In this document: positions 18,731 through 27,914 of the stretch, in pieces
How the letters are laid out: each line of letters opens with the position of its first letter
Numbering within the stretch: position 1 is the first letter of the stretch
Assembly: GCA_014879565.1 (NCBI GenBank)
Contig: JACSRW010000024.1
Span: 1-64,000 of the forward strand
Source of the DNA: Chitinophagaceae bacterium
GTDB lineage: Bacteria > Bacteroidota > Bacteroidia > Chitinophagales > Chitinophagaceae
Direction of reading: 5' to 3'
DNA: 64,000 nucleotides
The notes under the pieces: generated by a model
Told to the model about the DNA's origin: nothing
Seen by the model: only the letters and a program-made list of their open reading frames with translations
Database searches by the model: none
Program-made: the position numbers and the translations under genes

Positions 18731-21046
18731 TCATTTGTTGATCTTTTCCATTTGTGTACGTGAGGAATCCGGTTTCAGGCTGGTTATCCGGGAAGCGATA
18801 AACCAGACAAGCGGCAGCACTCCTCCCAGTGTGAATAAGGCGCCCCCGATGATGCGTAACCAGGTAAGTGTCTGGAATCCGTTGCTTTCGATGAATTCAT
18901 GGCTTCTGGCATACCATAAACCCTTTTCTGTAACCGTGTGAAGTTGCCATATCCCTGCTGGAAATAAATCAAGAAGCACCATCAGCAGCAAACCGGCGTT
19001 GACAGCCCAGAAGGCTGTTCTGATAAGCCGGGGCTTCCATTTATCCGCCCTGATCAGTAACTGGCTGCAGAAGAGGGCAGCAGCCAGAGCCAGGTTGCCA
19101 TACACACCCATAAGAGCCGCATGACCGTGGTTAACGGTCAGATAGGTTCCGTGTTCATAATAATTCGCAATGGGCAGATTAATAATAAATCCCATAACAC
19201 CGGCGCCGAAGAAATTCCAGAAATTGACTGCCACCAGAAAAAGGAAGACTTCAGAAAAACCAAAGCTGTTCTTCTGTGTTGAGTGGCCGGCTTCATTTTC
19301 CAGTATCCCCGGGAGACGGGAAAAGCGCCAGGCTTCCAGGGTTAATAATACAAGAGGAACTACCTGCAGCGTGGAGAATACCGAACCCAGGGCCATGGTA
19401 AATACTGGTTTGGCATTCCAGTAAAAATTATGTGAGATACCCAGTAAGCCTGATCCCAGGAATAATAAAGTAGCAAGGTAAATTACTCGGATAGCGGCTT
19501 GTTTGCTGACTAATCCCATTACAACCATAAAATAGCCGATCAAAACAGTGGTAAAAACCTCAAAGAATGCTTCTGCCCACATATGCACGACCATCCATCG
19601 CCAGAAATCTGCAATAACAAAATTGGTTACAGGAGTGGCGATAAATCCGGATACAAGCAGGATGATAATACTGAAAGTGGAATATATCAGCCAGTTGGGC
19701 AAAGCCCATGGCTGTTTTATTCTGAGCACAGGCCGGATACCCCTGTAAATAGTGTAAGCCCAGCATATAAATACAATGCCCAGCAGTATTTGCCAGATTT
19801 TTCCTGGTTCTACATATTCCCAGCCCTGATGTCCCAGCCAGTACCAGTATTTGCCGAGCAGTCCTTTCGGCCCGAGCAGGATACCGGCTAATGATCCGGC
19901 AACCAGCAAAACGGTTAACCAGTAAATTGTATTGATCCGCCGTACCTGCACCCTGGGCTGTTCCGGTGATACCAGGGACATCATAAAAAAGGAACCTCCG
20001 ATCCAGCAGGCAGATATCCAGAGAATAGACAACTGCACATGCCAGCTGCGGGTTACTGTGATGGGGAGGGACTCAGAGATGTTTAATCCGAAGAAATGAA
20101 CAAATCCCACAAAATCATGAATCGTTAAGATACCGGCCAGTACCTGGACGGCGAAAAGAAGTATGGCTGTAAAAAAGAACTTATAAGTGGCTTTCTGCAC
20201 CGCATCAGGCCGGAATTCCTGAATAGCGGCTTTGGTCATGTACGGCTGCGCCTTATTTGTATAGGCCGCATCATCCAGTTTTTCCAGTCTGCCGTGGTAG
20301 TATAATACAATCCCCAGTCCGAAAACCAGCCCGAGTGAACCCAGGATACTCCACAAGATGATTGCGGCACTGGGCGTATTACCCGCCTCCGGATCAAAGG
20401 GCCAGTTATGCGTATAGCTGTATGTTTCACCCGGTCTTTGTACACCACATACCCATGCTCCCCAGAAAAAGAAAGCGGTAAGTGATTTGATTTCCTCCCG
20501 GTTCTGTATATAACCAGCCGGTTTAAAAGCCCCGGCTGATGAATCTCCCCTGAATTTTTTCTCATAGTAACGGACCAGTTCCCCGACGGCATATTCCTGG
20601 GAAGGGGAGAGTACAACCAGGTTGCTGACTTTGTTATAATTATTTTTCTTTATTTCCGCCTTTACTTTTTCGGCAATTCCGGGAAGTATAATGCCGGTGT
20701 CGGTGGCAGGCAGAGAGACTGCTTGGTAATACCGGCGCATATACCGGGTAGTCAGTTGTAGTGCTTCCGCTGTGTAATCCGGACCACGATTGGCGCCGTC
20801 GCCAAACATACTTCCGTATTCCATCAGGCCGTATTTCAGAAATACCTGCTGGCCTTTCAGAATTTCATCCTGCGTGAAGATCTGCTCCATTGAGGAGGAG
20901 GTAAACGAAGGAATAGGAGGAGCCTCCGTGTATGTATGCACCCCAATAAAGGTTACGCCAGTAATACTCACGGTAAAAATTACCCCTAAGGGCAGCCACC
21001 AGTTTTTGGGATTTAACAGGAAACTAATCAGGTTTTTTCCCGGCAT
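18731..21046 (-). CDS. norZ: Quinol-dependent nitric oxide reductase (qNor)
   Basis: A 771-aa inner-membrane enzyme that reduces two NO to N2O using quinol. The N-terminal part has one helix and a soluble domain replacing NorC (GAWVCGVQRPGETYSYTHNWP). The C-terminal part is the 12-helix NorB-like core of the haem-copper superfamily, with metal-ligand histidines in SWHVQLS, WMVVHMWAEAF, GISHNFYW and VNHGHAALMG. Fusion length is normal for qNor. It is divergent from an Rrf2 regulator with an operator-like palindrome in its promoter, pointing to NO detoxification rather than full denitrification. Confidence 0.93.
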   Translation of the reverse strand: MPGKNLISFLLNPKNWWLPLGVIFTVSITGVTFIGVHTYTEAPPIPSFTSSSMEQIFTQDEILKGQQVFLKYGLMEYGSMFGDGANRGPDYTAEALQLTTRYMRRYYQAVSLPATDTGIILPGIAEKVKAEIKKNNYNKVSNLVVLSPSQEYAVGELVRYYEKKFRGDSSAGAFKPAGYIQNREEIKSLTAFFFWGAWVCGVQRPGETYSYTHNWPFDPEAGNTPSAAIILWSILGSLGLVFGLGIVLYYHGRLEKLDDAAYTNKAQPYMTKAAIQEFRPDAVQKATYKFFFTAILLFAVQVLAGILTIHDFVGFVHFFGLNISESLPITVTRSWHVQLSILWISACWIGGSFFMMSLVSPEQPRVQVRRINTIYWLTVLLVAGSLAGILLGPKGLLGKYWYWLGHQGWEYVEPGKIWQILLGIVFICWAYTIYRGIRPVLRIKQPWALPNWLIYSTFSIIILLVSGFIATPVTNFVIADFWRWMVVHMWAEAFFEVFTTVLIGYFMVVMGLVSKQAAIRVIYLATLLFLGSGLLGISHNFYWNAKPVFTMALGSVFSTLQVVPLVLLTLEAWRFSRLPGILENEAGHSTQKNSFGFSEVFLFLVAVNFWNFFGAGVMGFIINLPIANYYEHGTYLTVNHGHAALMGVYGNLALAAALFCSQLLIRADKWKPRLIRTAFWAVNAGLLLMVLLDLFPAGIWQLHTVTEKGLWYARSHEFIESNGFQTLTWLRIIGGALFTLGGVLPLVWFIASRITSLKPDSSRTQMEKINK

Positions 21047-21065
21047 AAAGGGTATAGTTAAAAAT

Positions 21066-21098
21066 CAAAAATACTAAATAAGGACAAAAATGTCTTTA
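21066..21098 (-). promoter_or_regulatory. norZ promoter box with operator-like palindrome
   Basis: On the minus strand TATTTTTG (21066-21073) matches the Bacteroidota -7 box TAnnTTTG and lies 20 bp before the norZ start. Immediately upstream, an inverted repeat TAAGGACA-AAAA-TGTCTTTA (21079-21098, seven of eight pairs) covers the spacer toward the -33 region. A regulator bound there would block or modulate RNA polymerase. The divergent Rrf2 protein is the natural candidate. Confidence 0.6.
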
Positions 21099-21122
21099 AT
21101 TTAATTCTTTTTTATGCCTTGA

Positions 21123-21137
21123 TTATCAATTTGATAA
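21123..21137. promoter_or_regulatory. Perfect inverted repeat TTATCA-ATT-TGATAA
   Basis: A 6-bp perfect palindrome with a 3-bp spacer in the norZ/rrf2 intergenic space, nearer the rrf2 side (about 100 bp from its start). It could be a second operator, for example for autoregulation of rrf2 or for a CRP/FNR-type regulator. AT-rich palindromes can also arise by chance. Confidence 0.35.
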
Positions 21138-21234
21138 ATTTTTAGGTTAGCAAAAAATTTAATGGAGTTAGAAAAATGAAGCGTCGGGTCTGGTTGAGCG
21201 GGATTCAGCTATATTGCATAAAAATCGGGTTTAC

Positions 21235-21639
21235 ATGTTTTCCAAGAGTACAGAATATGCTTTACGGGCCACCGTTTTTATTGCTAAAGGGAGCACCCGT
21301 GAAAAGAAACTCCGGCTGGAAGAAATTACCGCCGCGATTGATTCACCTCCCTCGTTTACCGCAAAAATTTTACAGAAACTCACCCGGGAAAAAATTATCA
21401 GTTCAGTACCCGGACCCAACGGGGGGTTTTATCTGTCAGACAAAGCAAAACAGCTTCCCGTGCTGGCGGTACTGAAAGCGATGCAGGAAGAAGAAACCCT
21501 GAATAAATGTATTCTGGGGCTTAAACAGTGTTCGGAAGAAAGCCCTTGTCCCATGCATGAGCAATACAAATCTGTAAAACAGAAATTGAAATCACTCTTC
21601 GAAACCAAAACTATCCTGGAACTGGCTGAAGAGCTATGA
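21235..21639 (+). CDS. Rrf2-family regulator, NsrR-like
   Basis: A 134-aa winged-helix regulator. The N-terminus MFSKSTEYALRATVFIA and the following DNA-binding helices are typical of Rrf2. Three cysteines (C92, C99, C105, in KCILGLKQCSEESPCP) match the cluster-binding pattern of NO- or redox-sensing members such as NsrR and IscR. ATG 21235 was chosen because MFSKSTEYAL is the family start; 7 extra codons are open upstream. The divergent norZ makes NO sensing likely. Its last six bases overlap the convergent gene. Confidence 0.85.
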   Translation: MFSKSTEYALRATVFIAKGSTREKKLRLEEITAAIDSPPSFTAKILQKLTREKIISSVPGPNGGFYLSDKAKQLPVLAVLKAMQEEETLNKCILGLKQCSEESPCPMHEQYKSVKQKLKSLFETKTILELAEEL

Positions 21640-23451
21640 GCCGTATACCCCGGTAAGTTTATACCGGGTATTTAATTTATCCAGTTCTGTTTCCGCCTGT
21701 TGTAATGCTTGAAAAAAACGGTCCCTGTTGACGGTGGTTATGTCCGGTAACTGACGATAGTAACGGATCCCCTCCCGCAGGTTATGATAAAAATTCCCGC
21801 AGGACTTTTTCTTTTGGCCATTCTGGTCAGACTGAATATCTGCTGCCAGTTGTTCAGCCAGGTGGTTGATATACAACCGGAGTTCCGTGATAAACATATG
21901 GGGTCGGGCCGGATCTGTTATAATATCAGTCCGGCCATAAATATGATCGGTCATGGTTTGTAAGGGAACAATCGTTGAGAAGTGGGCAATATTGGGTCCC
22001 GGGCACATGGTGACCGCCTGCCGGGAAGGAATAAAAGCTTGTTTATACACAAGGGAGGCTGCGTTACTCAGTCCGGCGCAAAGGCATTCTTTTCCGGTCA
22101 CCTCCGCGAGTTTCTGCTGGTATTCATTTTCCGGCAGGTTGAGTGACTGCAACTGGCGGATTTTTAAATCCTGATATTTACGGGACGCCGTACAGATCGG
22201 CTCCCTGGTGAATTCAGTGTTAAAGGCCAGGTGTTTCTCCGTGCAGGGGCTGCCGGGTTTTCCGTTGTTTATTCGCCCTTGTCTTTCTTTTTCACCACTG
22301 GTACCCCTGAGGTAATGAAATCGAACGCCCAGCGGAGAGCTGTGGCTCAGCAGCAGGTCCTCTTTTTTAGCCCTGCTTAATAATTCCAGCGTCTCCGGGT
22401 CAACCGTAGTGGCTTCTGGTACCAGTAAGAAAGGGGAGCCCCAGCCGGTACTGTCCATAGCATACTGCCGGCGAAGGAACTGTTCTTCTTCGGCTGTGCC
22501 GATACCACCCTGGACCGAAAAAATGATTTTTCCAGGTATGCGGGTGACCTCTTTGCCACTGTCTTCAAGGGCCTTTGTATAGAGGCCTGCGAGTGTATCT
22601 CTGAGTTCCTCTCTTTTTGATTTAAACTCTTCCAGGATAGGACCCAGTAAATAACCTTCGGTGGCAAAAGCATGTCCGCCGCAATTTAATCCGGATTCAA
22701 TTCTGAACTCGCTGACCCAGATTCCTTTTTTGGCAAGATACTTTCCCTGGATAAATGCTGACCGGTAATCGCTGACCTTTACAATCACTCTTTTGGCAAA
22801 TTCTCCGTTTTCATCTGCCTGAAACTGGGGGCAATTCCCCAGGTAGTTATAGAGCCGCGGATTCATACCGGCGGAGAGCACCAGGGCAGAATTGGTTAAC
22901 CGGCTATTGGCATACCCCCTGAGGGCTGTAACGGCATCTGAGCTGTCAGGGATATATGCTCCGTTCCGGGTATAGGTTTCCCGGTCCACTTTTGTCATTA
23001 TATTCACATCAATACTGCCGGGTCTTATCTGGTTCCGCAATTGCATTTCCAGCCTGGTTTTTTCGGCCGGATTTTCCATATTCAGCATCTGCCTGTACAG
23101 CTGTTTCAGGGTGCTGTCGTCAGGCAGCATCTCAAAATATTTGACTATTTCGGATCCTTTTTCAAAAGCAGCTTTTTTTATTTTCTCTATCTGGGATTGA
23201 ACAATGGCATTGACCAGGTCAAGATAATCGGTAATTCTTTTAGCCCGGTAATCCGGTTCAGTTGCCGGGATTGGCTGGTAGCTGCGGTTGGTGCCGGGAT
23301 AATATTGCCGTCTCATCATTTCGATCAGTTTATCCTCCACAATAGACATAACGGAGGCAATACCAAAGCGGGCTACTTTAAGTGGGCTGTCAATGGTATA
23401 AGCCAGACCCATTACCGGAATATGAAAATTGTGCAGCGGAGAATAGTACAT
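21634..23451 (-). CDS. Nitronate monooxygenase-like (FMN TIM-barrel) protein
   Basis: A 605-aa protein I recognise only partly. The central part has TIM-barrel features seen in 2-nitropropane dioxygenase/nitronate monooxygenases: VKVSDYR, LNCGGHAFATEGYL and VQGGIGTAEEEQFLRR with a following GSPFLL. The N-terminus MYYSPLHNFHIPVMGLAYTIDSPLKVARFGI resembles the barrel entry of that family. It is much longer than NMO (usually about 350 aa) and has a cysteine-bearing C-terminal extension (KECLCAGLSNA, MCPGPNIAH). It is convergent with the Rrf2 gene, with stops overlapping by 6 bp. A role in nitrosative stress is inferred from position. Confidence 0.55.
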   Translation of the reverse strand: MYYSPLHNFHIPVMGLAYTIDSPLKVARFGIASVMSIVEDKLIEMMRRQYYPGTNRSYQPIPATEPDYRAKRITDYLDLVNAIVQSQIEKIKKAAFEKGSEIVKYFEMLPDDSTLKQLYRQMLNMENPAEKTRLEMQLRNQIRPGSIDVNIMTKVDRETYTRNGAYIPDSSDAVTALRGYANSRLTNSALVLSAGMNPRLYNYLGNCPQFQADENGEFAKRVIVKVSDYRSAFIQGKYLAKKGIWVSEFRIESGLNCGGHAFATEGYLLGPILEEFKSKREELRDTLAGLYTKALEDSGKEVTRIPGKIIFSVQGGIGTAEEEQFLRRQYAMDSTGWGSPFLLVPEATTVDPETLELLSRAKKEDLLLSHSSPLGVRFHYLRGTSGEKERQGRINNGKPGSPCTEKHLAFNTEFTREPICTASRKYQDLKIRQLQSLNLPENEYQQKLAEVTGKECLCAGLSNAASLVYKQAFIPSRQAVTMCPGPNIAHFSTIVPLQTMTDHIYGRTDIITDPARPHMFITELRLYINHLAEQLAADIQSDQNGQKKKSCGNFYHNLREGIRYYRQLPDITTVNRDRFFQALQQAETELDKLNTRYKLTGVYGS

Positions 23452-23600
23452 TTTGGGGGGTATTAATAATCAAATCAAGAAGAGTCACGACACAAAAGCA
23501 GCACCAACTGTAGTAGACGCCCGGCTGTTACTATTCTTCGGTGTAAAGGTAGGATAATTAAGGATATAATTGTCCGTATTTTGACTGTGGAGAATAAGCT

Positions 23601-23787
23601 ACAAGATCCAGATAACAAGAACCAAGGCCTCCCTTTGATAAGATTTGTTCGCCTGATAATTGGTTCTTTGGATCTTGGTTCTTGGCTCTTGGTAATTGGG
23701 CAACAAGAACCAAGATCCAAATTACAAGAACCAATACCTCCTTTCAAAAGGGTCGTAAGCCTGACAATTGGTTCTTCGGGTCTTGTC
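23601..23787. repeat. Dispersed imperfect palindromic repeat, two units
   Basis: Two further units of the family at 17967-18247, with arms AAGAACCAA / TTGGTTCTT around cores such as CCTCCCTTTGATAAGATT and CCTCCTTTCAAAAGGGTCG. The 536-bp gene-free stretch 23452-23987 consists of this repeat, the terminator and tRNA fragment that follow, and an AT-rich leader of the next gene. I see nothing else between 23452 and 23600. Confidence 0.7.
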
Positions 23788-23791
23788 TTTT

Positions 23792-23828
23792 ACCAAAAAA
23801 ACCTGGCTAAAAGCCAGGTTTTTTTGGT
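23792..23828. terminator. Bidirectional terminator hairpin (left copy)
   Basis: A perfect 17-bp stem: ACCAAAAAAACCTGGCT (23792-23808) and its complement (23812-23828) around a 3-nt loop, with A- and T-runs inside the stem that serve as U-tracts in both directions. A near copy is at 33072-33106. Confidence 0.88.
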
Positions 23829-23851
23829 TGTGATCCCGCTGGGACTCGAAT
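23829..23851 (-). other. tRNA 3'-end fragment, att-like site (left)
   Basis: Read on the minus strand this is TTCGAGTCCCAGCGGGATCA: T-loop TTCGAGT, the 3' half of the T-stem and the 3' strand of an acceptor stem. The rest of the tRNA is absent. It abuts the terminator that would normally follow such a tRNA. Duplicated tRNA 3' ends are classic footprints of tyrosine-integrase elements, so this is read as one end of an integrated island. A diverged partner stands at 33107-33137. Confidence 0.6.
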
Positions 23852-23987
23852 TATTTTTTCAAAAACCCCCGAGTATGAGGGAGTTAACATAATATATGAA
23901 TTATTAAGGTATCGATTTTGTATTATTTTTACAAGATTAATTCTACTGGCTTTGTATTGCTGTAAATCGTTATTAAAATGACAGCCT

Positions 23988-24566
23988 ATGTCGAATTCTG
24001 AAAATAACTTATTACCAACTCCTCCGGAAATTGATTTTTCCAAACTAAGAATAGAGGGCAGGGTGAGGAGAAGAAATGAGCGGCTAAGAATATTTAGGAA
24101 TTATTGTCTTTCTGCTTTGTTTATTCTATGCCTTATTCCTGCGATAAGAGACCTGCAAAATTATTCTGAAAGCTTTTTATTTCACCATTATTATTCAATT
24201 TATCTAACAAATGCTAAGTATTTATTTCTGGTAATAAATGTAATATTAGTCTTAACGATTTGTTTTTGGGTTATAAGACTTAATGTGTTTGAGGATACTG
24301 CAAAAAGTGAATCTGGTTTCTATATAGTTTGCATTTATTATAGTGGTGAAACTGAGAATGCATATACTTTTAATAAGGGATTTCGAACAAGTAAGCAGGC
24401 TAAACGCTTTTTAAACAAAATGGCAGAATTGCAATTTTCTACTTTCAATTGGATAAATAATGAAGAAGTTATTGGTGTAATATCAAAGAGTAATTCAATG
24501 CCGGTAGGGAAAGTAAGATACTTTATACACTTTTTTAATAAGGCAAAAAGTGTTGATTTGTTTTGA
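23988..24566 (+). CDS. Two-helix membrane protein of unknown function
   Basis: A 192-aa protein with two transmembrane helices (about residues 40-60 and 78-100). The N-terminus is cytosolic and basic, and a C-terminal soluble domain of about 85 residues follows. I recognise no family. The gene is conspicuously AT-rich compared with its neighbours and is the first gene inside the left att-like site, so recent acquisition is likely. It is convergent with hsdR. As cargo of a defence island it could be an effector, but nothing in the sequence proves that. Confidence 0.65.
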   Translation: MSNSENNLLPTPPEIDFSKLRIEGRVRRRNERLRIFRNYCLSALFILCLIPAIRDLQNYSESFLFHHYYSIYLTNAKYLFLVINVILVLTICFWVIRLNVFEDTAKSESGFYIVCIYYSGETENAYTFNKGFRTSKQAKRFLNKMAELQFSTFNWINNEEVIGVISKSNSMPVGKVRYFIHFFNKAKSVDLF

Positions 24567-24578
24567 TTTTAATAGATT

Positions 24579-27500
24579 TTAAAATGCACTAGCTTTTCTA
24601 TTCATTTCTGAAATTAATTCTATCACTTCCGTAGCTTCCTTTTGGCTAAACACCCCCAATATCCCCTGATTCGACAACTCCGTAAACGGCGGCTCAAACA
24701 AATTATCCGCCTCTATCACCCCATTGGTGGTTAAGTATTGAATGATCATATTCACAAACCGGATCTGCGCGGCATTCAGGGAAGGGTTGTTGATAAACTT
24801 ACTGAATGCGGTATTGGCGGCCTCCAGCTCCATACCCACAATAGACCGGATAAAGACGCCGAGGGGTTGTTCCCCATAAGCTTTTACAAATTGCTCATGT
24901 GATCCAAGCTCTCCCTGTTCAAAGAGCATCCGTTCCAGGTCCAGGAACTCTTTCCGGGTAATGGGCTGATTGGTACGGAGTTTATGAATCGTGATATGGG
25001 TGCGGTTTTGCTGAATATATTCGGTGACCCGCTTGCGATAAGCCTCCAGGTTATTATTGGCCAGTACAGGTTTGGGGTCTGTTACTCCTGATAAAATCAT
25101 ATCATCAAAATCGGAGAAATATAACAGCCCGGATGTTTTCTCAATAAACCTGACCAGGCTCCTGAGTTCTTTACGCAGGAATTCGAATTTCTCCACGGAC
25201 TGCTCCTGCCACCAGGCCGCTGTCTGGATGAGTTTTATCAGCTCCATCTTTGCCGCTACCAGCGGAATGGCCCCCCGTTTGCTGAGTGCCCCGGCTAATA
25301 CAATGGTCTCATTCATCCATTGGTTGGAGGCAGCCGCTTTTTGCAAATAATCCAGCTGCAGGTTGTAACAAAGCTGATCAAAGCGTTTGGCGGCTTCATC
25401 GTCCCCGGCCTCAAATACCAACGGGGCCAGATGATCCAGAATCTCTTTTATTTCCAGTTCACTGAGGGCATTCCACCGGTGGATATCCCGGTACTTCTCC
25501 ACGATGCGCCAGTGCTGTCGTACGAGGAAACTATCCTCATTCAGCCGGCTGACCTGTTCGTGCAGATAGCCTTTCAGGTCTTCGGCATACGTCAGATATG
25601 GGATACCTGCTTTTTTTTGCAGCAGGTGGATAAGCTTGAGTCGCTGTTCAAAAAGACGTTCCGTAAGTGAACGGCCTTTTTTAGTCTCCAGCCCCTTGGG
25701 TTTATTGCCAAAGAATTCAAAGTTTTCGCAGAAGTCAAAGATGATGAAGTTCTCTTTATCCTTACCCGGACCAAACAATTCTTTACAAAGTCGCGTGCCC
25801 CGTCCGATCATCTGCCAGAACTTGGCACTGGACCGTACCGGTTTATAGAAAACCAGGTTGACACATTCCGGTACATCAATTCCTGTATCCAGCATGTCTA
25901 CCGAAACTGCAATATGCGGGGCCTTGTCTTTTTCGGAAAACTCTTTTAAAATATCATGGGCGTACTCCTCATAATTGTCAATCACTTTACAAAAATGACC
26001 GCCTAATTGCGGGTATTGCTTGTCAAAACGTTCTTTGATAAATAAGGCATGTTTATGGCTCCGGGCAAAGACAATAGTTTTACCCAGCCTGTCACCACCG
26101 GCAACCTTGATCCCATTTTCCATCAGGTAGGCCAGTACCTGGTCTACGGTGTTTTCATTAAACAACCAGGTATTCAGCGCGGAACTGTCAATTTCATCCG
26201 GGAACTCACCGGTGACCGGATCGGCAAACATTTCCTCATAGCGGATACGTTCCGCGGGACTCAGTTCATGGTATTTGATTCCTTCCCGGTGAAACTTAAC
26301 CGGTACGGATACACTGTACGGGGGAACGAGATATTGATCTTCCACCGCTTTATCCAGTTCATAGGCGAAAGTGGGAATATTAGGTTCCATCCCAAACAGG
26401 TGGTAGGTATCACGGTCTCCCTCAGCTTTTGGAGTAGCCGTTAATCCAACGCGGTAGCCATCAAAATACTGGAAGATGGCTTTGTACTTATTGTAAACAG
26501 AACGGTGTATCTCGTCAAAAATGGTCAGGTCAAAATGCCCGACACTGAAATGACGCTGGCTGTCGTCATATTCATTGTCAATCAGGTTGATCATGGTCTG
26601 GTAAGTACTGAAGACCACCCGGGCATGGAGACTATCCTTTTCTTTGGTGAGGTCAATGGCTGGTAAGTTGGGCAGCAGTTTGGTAAAAGCATTCTTTGCC
26701 TGGTAAACGAGTGCATTTCTGTCTGCTAAAAACAGTATCCGTTTGGCCCAGTTCTGTTTGCTCAGTACATCCACCAGGGCGGCAGCGGTTCTTGTTTTAC
26801 CGGTACCCGTGGCCATCACCAGCAAGGCATCCCGTCCGCGGTTTTCCAGTACCCGGCCCACACTGCGGATGGCTTCAATCTGGTAGTACCGGTCAGCAAT
26901 AGTTGGATCTACCGTAGCTTGAATCAATGAACCCCGGGTTGACCGGCGCTGAATCAGCAGTTCCAGTTCGTCTTTTTTGTAGAACCCATAAATTTCCCGG
27001 GCGGCATACCAGGTATCGTCCCAGATATAGGTTTCAAATCCGTTGGTATAGAAGATCACCGGGCGTTGTCCATGCATCCGTTCCAGGCAATCGGCATAGA
27101 GTTTAGCCTGATTAGCGCCTACACGGGCATCACGACTGGTGCGTTTGGCTTCCACCACTGCCAGTGGTTTGCCATTATCGCCCCAGAGTACATAGTCAGC
27201 AAAGCCGGGACCATCATTCTTTCCGTTGCCCGTGGGCATGCCGGTTACAGGGTACTCAGCTACGTTAGGCCCCTTGGGATCCCAGCCCGCTTCTTGTAAA
27301 AGCAGGTTGATATAAATTTCCCGGGTAATAGCTTCATTGGGATCCGGTGGGGGAGGAACTTTTGTATGTTGTTCCTTGATCTGCTGTATCCGTTGCAGTT
27401 CTTCCTCTTTCTGTTTCAGCAATTCTTTGGCCTGCTGAAACTGTTCTTCCAGTTCTGTAATCCGGTCTTTGTATCTGGCGACCGGTGCTTCCCGGGGGAT

Positions 27501-27914
27501 CAGGCCGGCATCAAAAGCCGGGATAACCGGTTTGGTATCGCTGTACACCTTCATTACCCAGCCGGTAAACCCATGCATAATCTGCAGGGCATGTAAAGCT
27601 TCCTCCGGATGTATCCGGGTGGAAGCATGTACGGCATCATTGCCCAGTTTACGTACCAGGTTCACCTGCTTGAATAAAGAAGGGGCCAGCAGGTCTCTTA
27701 AATCCTGATTATGTAAAAGGGAGTTGAGTGAAGTATCATAGGGCATTTCTAAATCCGCGTCATTCTCATAAAGCCAGCGGATCCATTCTTCCAGACTTTT
27801 GCGGCAGAGAACGGCGGCGTAAGGGGGAGCGGTGAAGATGTTCTTCTCGGCGTCCACTAAGGTGGTTGCGAGTTTTTTGTAAGTGGATAAGGTTATATGT
27901 TCGAAGTTTGTCAT
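24579..27914 (-). CDS. hsdR: Type I restriction enzyme R subunit
   Basis: An 1111-aa motor and nuclease subunit. Order of parts: an N-terminal DUF4145-like helical domain (about 10-130), a coiled coil, and an HSDR_N PD-(D/E)xK nuclease (GFADYVLWGD...VVEAKRTS, about 235-265). SF2 helicase motifs follow: ATGTGKT near 366-372, DEIH near 466 and QMIGRGTRL in motif VI. The C-terminal helical part contacts the methylase. It translocates DNA and cuts at a distance from unmodified sites. It is last in the operon hsdM-hsdS-X-hsdR and overlaps X by 4 bp. Confidence 0.93.
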   Translation of the reverse strand: MTNFEHITLSTYKKLATTLVDAEKNIFTAPPYAAVLCRKSLEEWIRWLYENDADLEMPYDTSLNSLLHNQDLRDLLAPSLFKQVNLVRKLGNDAVHASTRIHPEEALHALQIMHGFTGWVMKVYSDTKPVIPAFDAGLIPREAPVARYKDRITELEEQFQQAKELLKQKEEELQRIQQIKEQHTKVPPPPDPNEAITREIYINLLLQEAGWDPKGPNVAEYPVTGMPTGNGKNDGPGFADYVLWGDNGKPLAVVEAKRTSRDARVGANQAKLYADCLERMHGQRPVIFYTNGFETYIWDDTWYAAREIYGFYKKDELELLIQRRSTRGSLIQATVDPTIADRYYQIEAIRSVGRVLENRGRDALLVMATGTGKTRTAAALVDVLSKQNWAKRILFLADRNALVYQAKNAFTKLLPNLPAIDLTKEKDSLHARVVFSTYQTMINLIDNEYDDSQRHFSVGHFDLTIFDEIHRSVYNKYKAIFQYFDGYRVGLTATPKAEGDRDTYHLFGMEPNIPTFAYELDKAVEDQYLVPPYSVSVPVKFHREGIKYHELSPAERIRYEEMFADPVTGEFPDEIDSSALNTWLFNENTVDQVLAYLMENGIKVAGGDRLGKTIVFARSHKHALFIKERFDKQYPQLGGHFCKVIDNYEEYAHDILKEFSEKDKAPHIAVSVDMLDTGIDVPECVNLVFYKPVRSSAKFWQMIGRGTRLCKELFGPGKDKENFIIFDFCENFEFFGNKPKGLETKKGRSLTERLFEQRLKLIHLLQKKAGIPYLTYAEDLKGYLHEQVSRLNEDSFLVRQHWRIVEKYRDIHRWNALSELEIKEILDHLAPLVFEAGDDEAAKRFDQLCYNLQLDYLQKAAASNQWMNETIVLAGALSKRGAIPLVAAKMELIKLIQTAAWWQEQSVEKFEFLRKELRSLVRFIEKTSGLLYFSDFDDMILSGVTDPKPVLANNNLEAYRKRVTEYIQQNRTHITIHKLRTNQPITRKEFLDLERMLFEQGELGSHEQFVKAYGEQPLGVFIRSIVGMELEAANTAFSKFINNPSLNAAQIRFVNMIIQYLTTNGVIEADNLFEPPFTELSNQGILGVFSQKEATEVIELISEMNRKASAF

